DNA of 64,000 nucleotides, taken from contig OY282457.1 in the NCBI GenBank assembly GCA_958296235.1, positions 1,550,501 to 1,614,500 on the forward strand, written 5' to 3'. Origin of the DNA: an uncultured Candidatus Binatia bacterium (GTDB taxonomy: Bacteria > Desulfobacterota > Binatia > Bin18). The notes beneath the pieces are model-generated. The model had not been told where the DNA came from. It saw nothing but the letters and a program-made list of their open reading frames with translations, and ran no database searches. A program made the translations under genes and the position numbers. Shown piece after piece: positions 59,174-64,000 of this stretch (position 1 is the first letter of the stretch; the number at the start of each line of letters is the position of its first letter).

Positions 59174-60625
59174 TTATTCCTTGCCTATCCGTGCCATTTT
59201 GCTGGCGTAATCGCGCACCCGCGGCCAGTCATACTCCCGATAGAGCTGCATCTTTTCCGCTTCCATGGAGCCTTCGGCGTGCAGGGCCAGCACCGCGTTA
59301 TAGCCCCCAAAGTCTGAGGTGGTGATGTCCTGAATCAGGTTAATCACCTGGAGGCGTTCCTTGCCCGAGGTGCCCTTCTTGCCCTTCATATATTTCTCGA
59401 TCAACGGTCCGGTCTCTTCGCTCCGCAGGTCTTCCACCGCCGGCGCAGTCACCAGAATACCGCCGGCCAGGTCCTGGACGTGCGACAGGGCCTGGTGGAA
59501 ATCGGCCGCAAAATGGTGCTTGGCGATATTCACGGTCGGGGGGTCGGGGATGACCATGTTGGAGTCGGTCGCGCGTGCCTTCAGACACGCCATATGGGTC
59601 AACGACCGGGTGGTCTCGGCATAACTGGCCAGCCAGAAGAGTTTTTCTTTGACATGGGCGGCTCTTTCAATGCCGTTGTATTCGGCCATCAGGCGCCCGG
59701 CGCCGGCCAAAAGGTCCAGAAAGGGCAGTTTATACGAAATCGCGGTCAGGCGATGATACTCAACAAACGACAGCGCCAAGGGACCGGCAAACTGCCATTC
59801 GCCTTGGAGGAAAATCCGTTCGTTGGGCACGAACACATCATCAAAGATAGTCAGCGTTTCGGTCATTTTTACGCCCGAGCTGACCGGATGATCGAAGCTA
59901 TTGCGCTGGGTGTATGAACCGTAGCCGCTCATCAGCAGCTTGAGCCCCGGAGTATTCAGCGGAATCGCAAAGGAGACCGCGTAGTCCTTGTCTTCTTCAC
60001 CCATAGCCCGCGTGGGCAGGACGATCATCTCATTGGCGTGGGTGGTATTTGAGGTATGGACCTTGGCCCCGCGCACCACAATGCCGTCCGGGCGTTCTTC
60101 GACAATGCGCAGATACAAGTCCGGGTCTTCCTGTTCCGAGGGACGCAACGCCCGGTCGCCTTTGGTATCGGTCTGAGCCAGGGCAAAGCTGACGTCTTCT
60201 TGACAGCAGTAGTCATAAAAGGCTTTGACCCGCTGGTGGTAGGAGGTGCCACACGCGGCATCTATTTGCTGAGAAGTCCGCAACAGGCCAAACAGCGCAT
60301 CGCTGCCCACCACTTTGGCCAGCACGACCAGCGTCCCGCCCTCCCGGCAGGCGGTTTCAATCAGCTCACTCCGTTTGAGCAGTTGGTCGGCATTCTGCGG
60401 CGGCAGAAAATAGCGGCTCATCTCCTCGCCGGTTTCGGGGTTTTGGACAACCGCCAATTCCCGGTATTGCGGGTCGTGCATAAGGCGATAGTCCGTCGCT
60501 TCGTGATCGATGGCGGTTTGAACGAGCGGGTGCGCGGTCACGTCGGGGATACGCTGGCCACGAAAGTATACCAGCCGGTCGTCTTTCAAGCTGTGTTTGT
60601 ATTGCTCAACCGTGCGTAGCGGCAT
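59174..60625 (-). CDS. HpaB-family flavoprotein without the iron-sulfur cysteines
   Basis: The 483-residue protein is of the 4-hydroxyphenylacetate 3-monooxygenase (HpaB) / 4-hydroxybutyryl-CoA dehydratase family: YCCQEDVSFALAQTDTKGDR, IVVRGAKVHTSNTTHANEMI, FDDVFVPNERIFLQGEWQF and LVTAPAVEDLRSEETGPLIE are visible. The dehydratases bind a [4Fe-4S] cluster with Cys99, Cys103, His292 and Cys299. Here the corresponding segment reads TLVVLAKVVGSDAL with no Cys, so a FADH2-using monooxygenase is likelier. No hpaC reductase is adjacent. ATG 60625 has AGGAGTATCCT upstream. Flanking crotonase genes suggest a CoA-linked aromatic or fatty route. Confidence 0.85.
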   Translation of the reverse strand: MPLRTVEQYKHSLKDDRLVYFRGQRIPDVTAHPLVQTAIDHEATDYRLMHDPQYRELAVVQNPETGEEMSRYFLPPQNADQLLKRSELIETACREGGTLVVLAKVVGSDALFGLLRTSQQIDAACGTSYHQRVKAFYDYCCQEDVSFALAQTDTKGDRALRPSEQEDPDLYLRIVEERPDGIVVRGAKVHTSNTTHANEMIVLPTRAMGEEDKDYAVSFAIPLNTPGLKLLMSGYGSYTQRNSFDHPVSSGVKMTETLTIFDDVFVPNERIFLQGEWQFAGPLALSFVEYHRLTAISYKLPFLDLLAGAGRLMAEYNGIERAAHVKEKLFWLASYAETTRSLTHMACLKARATDSNMVIPDPPTVNIAKHHFAADFHQALSHVQDLAGGILVTAPAVEDLRSEETGPLIEKYMKGKKGTSGKERLQVINLIQDITTSDFGGYNAVLALHAEGSMEAEKMQLYREYDWPRVRDYASKMARIGKE

Positions 60626-60669
60626 AGGATACTCCTCGCTTTCAAAATTGCCCTTTTGTCATAATCGTG

Positions 60670-61035
60670 ATGCAGCCAAAGCTCAAGGAGGCCATTCGGC
60701 TTTTTAACCGTCGGAACTATTTTGACAGCCACCAGGCGCTCGAAGAGGTCTGGCAGGAAGCCGACGCAGCAGACAGGGCCTTGTACGAAGCCCTGATCCG
60801 CCTGGCCACCGGCCTCCACCTGCGTTTCAACCGGGGTGGCTCACAGGGCGCGATTAACCTGTTGACCCAAGCCCTCATGCGGCTTGAAGACTTTCGCCCC
60901 ACCTCACACGGGATTGATGTCGCCCGGCTGTACCAGGACATTGAGGCCCATGTCACAGACCTCAAGGCAGAGGAGAAACCCAAGGCTGGTTTCTTCGAGC
61001 GCTGGAAAGTTCCCCGGATTTACCTGGCCGATTGA
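60670..61035 (+). CDS. DUF309 protein
   Basis: The 121-residue all-helical protein has the DUF309 signature: AIRLFNRRNYFDSHQALEEV, then WQEADAADRALYEALIRLAT and GLHLRFNRGGSQGAINLLTQ. The family, common in cyanobacteria and other bacteria, has no assigned activity; the conserved N-x-x-x-x-x-x-x-H-x-x-x-E-x-x-W pattern suggests a metal or nucleotide site. GTG 60667 and ATG 60670 are adjacent; ATG is chosen. It diverges from the HpaB-family gene and converges with the next. Confidence 0.85.
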   Translation: MQPKLKEAIRLFNRRNYFDSHQALEEVWQEADAADRALYEALIRLATGLHLRFNRGGSQGAINLLTQALMRLEDFRPTSHGIDVARLYQDIEAHVTDLKAEEKPKAGFFERWKVPRIYLAD

Positions 61036-61037
61036 TC

Positions 61038-61592
61038 TCAGCGCCGGAGCTGTGCAATCGAATATGTCCCAGCCGTAGGTTCCAGCTCGACCTCGAACGA
61101 TTCCATAACCCGCGCCACCATACCGTAGAAACCAATCGCCAGGGCCAGCTCGACCATTTGGCGCGGCCCCAAATCCTTCTCTAATGCAGAGAACGTCTCA
61201 GCGGAGGCTTTGACATCCTGCGTGACCTCATCAGTAAAACGGAGCACCCGCTTTTCCACTTCGTTAAAAGCGTCAGCGCCAGCCCCGTCCGCTCCGTGCC
61301 GAATGGCCTCTACCTGAGCGTCCGTGACCCCGGTCTCTTTGGCGAGCGGCACATGCTGGGTCCACTCATAGTTGGCCCCAGTCAGATGCGCCACCCGCAG
61401 AATAGCCAGCTCCCGCAGCTGGGCGTCCAGCTCTTGTTTCGTCAGGATGGACTGGCCAAAAGACAACAGCGGTATGGCGTTCGTCGGCGCATTCAGAAAC
61501 ATCTTCATTATGTTGAGCGGCGGGAGCTTCTCCGCGGCGACGCGAACCTTTTCCGGTAAGTCTTCAAGATTGGGATAGGGAATACGAGCCAT
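61038..61592 (-). CDS. Carboxymuconolactone decarboxylase/AhpD-like protein
   Basis: The 184-residue protein belongs to the CMD/AhpD-like superfamily: LSFGQSILTKQELDAQLREL, ILRVAHLTGANYEWTQHVPL, FTDEVTQDVKASAETFSALE and MVELALAIGFYGMVARVMES. The AhpD CxxC motif is absent; GANYEWTQH takes its place, as in the many CMD proteins of unknown reaction. ATG 61592 follows AAAGGAGGAAGC. It is on the opposite strand from ilvE, and converges with the DUF309 gene with only 2 bp between stops. Confidence 0.87.
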   Translation of the reverse strand: MARIPYPNLEDLPEKVRVAAEKLPPLNIMKMFLNAPTNAIPLLSFGQSILTKQELDAQLRELAILRVAHLTGANYEWTQHVPLAKETGVTDAQVEAIRHGADGAGADAFNEVEKRVLRFTDEVTQDVKASAETFSALEKDLGPRQMVELALAIGFYGMVARVMESFEVELEPTAGTYSIAQLRR

Positions 61593-61712
61593 GCTTCCTC
61601 CTTTCAAACAGGCACCGACCCTAGCGCGCCCAGCCAGCCGAAGTCAATGCGCGAGCCGGCTTCGATAGAACTCCTATCTCTGTTACACTCCGCTCTCCTG
61701 CAGAGAGTTATC

Positions 61713-62786
61713 ATGAGTATGCACATCCCTGTCAGCCAGAGCACTCGGCCTAAACCCAAACCGCGCGACGACGCCCTCGGGTTTGGCCAGATTTTTACCG
61801 ATCATATGTTTCTCCTGGATGGTGCGGCCGATACGGGCTGGTCCAACCCGCGTATCGTTCCGTACGGACCCCTGGCGCTGGAACCGGCTACCGTCGGACT
61901 CCACTATGCCCAGGCCATCTTTGAAGGTCTCAAGGCCTATCGTTCGCCGGACGATAAAATTCTACTCTTTCGACCAGACCGCAATATCGCCCGCTTTAAT
62001 CGCTCTGCCGGCCGGCTGTGTATCCCGCCGATTGACCCGGCCCTCTTTCTCTCAGCGCTCAAGCAGTTGGTGAAACTGGACCAGGGCTGGGTGCCGCGTG
62101 CGCCCGGCACTTCGCTCTACATCCGCCCGGTTGCTTTTGCCTGCGATCCCGACCTGCGGGTGCGACCGTCTCACACCTACCAGTTCTTTATTATTCTTTC
62201 GCCGGTCGCCGCCTATTATGCCGAGGGCTCCAAGCCGCTCCGTATCCGAGTTGAAGACCGCTATGTGCGGGCCGTGCGCGGCGGAACCGGGGCCGCGAAA
62301 ACCGCGGGGAATTATGCCGGCAGTTTATTCGCCGGTGAAGAAGCCCACAAAGACGGTTTTGCCCAAGTGTTGTGGCTCGATGGCGTCGAGCAGCAATACA
62401 TCGAGGAAGTCGGCTCCATGAATATTGCCTTTGTGATTGGCGATGAACTCGTCACCCCACCAGTCACCGGGACTATTCTCGAAGGTGTGACCCGCGCCTC
62501 CGTACTCCAGCTCGCCCAGGACTTTGGGATGCAGGTGGCAGAGCGACCCATTACCATCACCGAAGTATTGACTGCGGCGCGCAATGGCCTGTTGCGTGAG
62601 GTGTTTGGGGCTGGAACCGCGGCCGTTATCTCGCCGGTCAGCGAGCTGTCGTATAAAGACGAGAGCATTGTCATCAATGCCGGCCAGGTCGGCCCGCTGT
62701 CCCAACGCCTGTTTGACGAGTTGTCCGCTATCCAGCGCGGCCTGACGCCGGACCGACACGGCTGGATGGTGGAGGTTGATTCGTAA
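61713..62786 (+). CDS. ilvE: Branched-chain amino acid aminotransferase
   Basis: The 357-residue PLP enzyme is of fold-type IV. It transfers amino groups between Leu/Ile/Val and 2-oxoglutarate. It has YGPLALEPATVGLHYAQAIF, FRPDRNIARFNRSAGRLCIP, the catalytic Lys196 in VRGGTGAAKTAGNYAGSLFA, and the closing EEVGSMNIAFVIGDELVTPP. This is the type II (eukaryote/Gram-positive-like) BCAT form with the KTAGNYA loop. ATG 61713 is chosen; a second ATG is two codons on. A weak hairpin follows. Confidence 0.95.
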   Translation: MSMHIPVSQSTRPKPKPRDDALGFGQIFTDHMFLLDGAADTGWSNPRIVPYGPLALEPATVGLHYAQAIFEGLKAYRSPDDKILLFRPDRNIARFNRSAGRLCIPPIDPALFLSALKQLVKLDQGWVPRAPGTSLYIRPVAFACDPDLRVRPSHTYQFFIILSPVAAYYAEGSKPLRIRVEDRYVRAVRGGTGAAKTAGNYAGSLFAGEEAHKDGFAQVLWLDGVEQQYIEEVGSMNIAFVIGDELVTPPVTGTILEGVTRASVLQLAQDFGMQVAERPITITEVLTAARNGLLREVFGAGTAAVISPVSELSYKDESIVINAGQVGPLSQRLFDELSAIQRGLTPDRHGWMVEVDS

Positions 62787-62788
62787 GG

Positions 62789-62812
62789 TCCTGACCGTTG
62801 GTCAGAACATTT
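62789..62812 (+). terminator. Weak hairpin after ilvE
   Basis: CTGACC (62791-62796) and GGTCAG (62800-62805) pair around GTT, extendable by two bases with a mismatch, followed by ACATTTCTT. It lies between convergent ilvE and the permease gene. Confidence 0.4.
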
Positions 62813-62813
62813 C

Positions 62814-64000
62814 TTAATCCAGGCCGTGCGCGGCCCGCTGGGTAACGGCGAAGTCTTCTTCGGGCGAGTAGACAAGAGTTTTACGACCGTAAACGGCAAA
62901 ATAGAGTACCGCTGCGGCATACCATATCGCACAGCCCCAGACGCCGACCCGGTAGTCCGGGTTAAGGAATAAAAAGATCAGCGTAATCAGCGCAATGACA
63001 AAAGCGGTCCATGCGCCAGGCACGCCGACCGGGCTGCGATACGGGCGCTCAATATTTGGCAGATTTTTCCGCAACAGGATGAACGACAGCATTTGCAGCA
63101 TGTACGAGATCACTGCTCCGAATACGGCCATATTGAGCAGCACCGCCCCCACCGGAACGTCGCCGAAGATGGCCTCGGAGTAATGAATAGTCAATGCCAC
63201 AACGTAGCCGATAATCGCGCCAATAATGAGCGCGATATGGGGCGTTTGACGGGTGCCGTGGGTGAGCGACATCCAGTGGGGGAAATAGCCCGCTCGGGAC
63301 AGAGAGTAGATGTTGCGCCCATAGGCAAAGATGATGGTGTGAAAGCTGGCGATCAAACCGGCCACAGCAATAAGGGCTAACAGCTTTGTGCCTATCCCCT
63401 GGCCAAAGATCGTCCGAAAGCCCAAGAACAGCGGTTCGTCAGACAACCCGACCTCTTTGGCTCCGGGTGCTATACCCGCATTCAGAAAGAGAATCGCGAA
63501 AGCGGTGAAGATGAGGGTCAGCAAGCCCAGCAGAATGCTTTTCGGCATGTCCCGTTTTGGGTCGTGAGACTCTTCTGCCGCCAAAGGCAGTTCCTCAATC
63601 GCCAGATAAAACCAGATCGCAAACGGCAAGGCCCACGCAATTCCCAACCAGCCTTTGGGCAGAACCCGGCTCGCCCCTCCTTCCGGTTCGATGTTCAGCA
63701 GCCACTCCCAGGAGAAATGGGACACAGCCCCGATACAGAAAATCAGTAAGATAGCCAAAGCAACGAGCGTCACGAAGACGGCAAACCGAAACGTGATTTC
63801 TACCCCCCAGATGTTCAGGCCAACAAAGAGCACATACGCCAGCAGCCACCACACCGGAGCAAAAGCCTCAGGCGTCTCAAAGATCGCGCCCAGATAACCG
63901 CCAATGCCGACCACAATCACCGCTGGGGTCAGCACATACTCGATGTTCTCCCCAAGCCCGGTGATAAAGCCCCCCCAAGGTCCTATGGCTGACCGACCAA
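62814..64000 (-). CDS. Amino acid/ethanolamine permease (APC family), N-terminus beyond the window
   Basis: The reading frame is open to the right edge of the window, so the N-terminus is missing; about 395 residues are visible. The residues just inside the edge (GPWGGFITGLGENIEY) followed by VLTPAVIVVGIGGYLGAIFE are characteristic of ethanolamine permeases of the APC superfamily. About ten membrane helices follow, including WLGIAWALPFAIWFYLAIEE, FNRTIFGQGIGTKL-like loops and ISYMLQMLSFILLRKNLPNI. It would import ethanolamine or a related amine by proton exchange. No eut genes are visible in the window. Confidence 0.88.
   Translation of the reverse strand, partial: GRSAIGPWGGFITGLGENIEYVLTPAVIVVGIGGYLGAIFETPEAFAPVWWLLAYVLFVGLNIWGVEITFRFAVFVTLVALAILLIFCIGAVSHFSWEWLLNIEPEGGASRVLPKGWLGIAWALPFAIWFYLAIEELPLAAEESHDPKRDMPKSILLGLLTLIFTAFAILFLNAGIAPGAKEVGLSDEPLFLGFRTIFGQGIGTKLLALIAVAGLIASFHTIIFAYGRNIYSLSRAGYFPHWMSLTHGTRQTPHIALIIGAIIGYVVALTIHYSEAIFGDVPVGAVLLNMAVFGAVISYMLQMLSFILLRKNLPNIERPYRSPVGVPGAWTAFVIALITLIFLFLNPDYRVGVWGCAIWYAAAVLYFAVYGRKTLVYSPEEDFAVTQRAAHGLD

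Overview
The window is GC-rich, densely coded chromosomal DNA, apparently from an uncultured environmental bacterium with a large metabolic repertoire. Five luciferase-like (LLM) flavin/F420-type oxidoreductases, ATP-dependent hydantoinase-type HyuA/HyuB genes, amidohydrolases, VOC-fold enzymes, acyl-CoA dehydrogenases, enoyl-CoA hydratases and many small toxin-antitoxin-like genes occur together with ordinary housekeeping genes (proS, pyrF, eno, ftsB-like, infA, pdxJ, upp, ilvE). This mix recalls Tectomicrobia/Entotheonella, Binatota or other 'deltaproteobacterial' metagenome genomes. That placement is an inference from gene content only. No tRNA, rRNA, CRISPR array, transposase or prophage was seen.

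Layout. 1-9 kb: a VOC fragment, a leucine-rich-repeat protein, an AcuI/YhdH-type reductase, a DUF924 protein, a ThDP enzyme, an inserted pair of small genes (coiled-coil membrane protein plus HigA-like antitoxin) bracketed by an exact 39-bp direct repeat, an isoaspartyl peptidase carrying two in-frame palindromic repeats, two acyl-CoA dehydrogenases and a DUF433/DUF5615 pair. 9-14 kb: proS-pyrF, a reversed ftsB-like gene, eno and a 56-residue histone-H1-like protein. 14-17 kb: an unusual alpha/beta hydrolase, then an AT-richer Type II restriction-modification pair whose nuclease resembles HincII around the active site. 17-33 kb: an ABC-F ATPase, two LLM enzymes, a secreted matrixin protease with a secreted partner behind a strong leader hairpin, a PepF-like peptidase, an orphan N4-cytosine methyltransferase, an amidase, a DMT transporter encoded as two overlapping half-genes, a cupin, an MFS carrier and infA behind its own promoter and leader terminator.

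33-51 kb is the most distinctive part. The plus strand carries an LLM enzyme, two amidohydrolases, a SnoaL-like protein, HyuA, a short HyuB, a full HyuB, an HTH remnant and two VOC proteins. The minus strand carries a tight M20 deacylase-upp-LLM-LLM(Tat)-PrpF operon. Together they look like a catabolic island for cyclic amide or heterocyclic compounds, possibly pyrimidine- or hydantoin-like; the substrate is unknown.

51-64 kb: pdxJ, a VapBC module with an AT-rich unknown gene, a MetX-like hydrolase, a tandem duplication of the small coiled-coil membrane protein (paralogues of the one at 4.3 kb), two enoyl-CoA hydratases, a quinone oxidoreductase, a beta-propeller protein, an HpaB-family flavoprotein without the dehydratase iron-sulfur cysteines, a DUF309 protein, a carboxymuconolactone-decarboxylase-like protein, ilvE and a partial ethanolamine-permease-like transporter running off the right edge.
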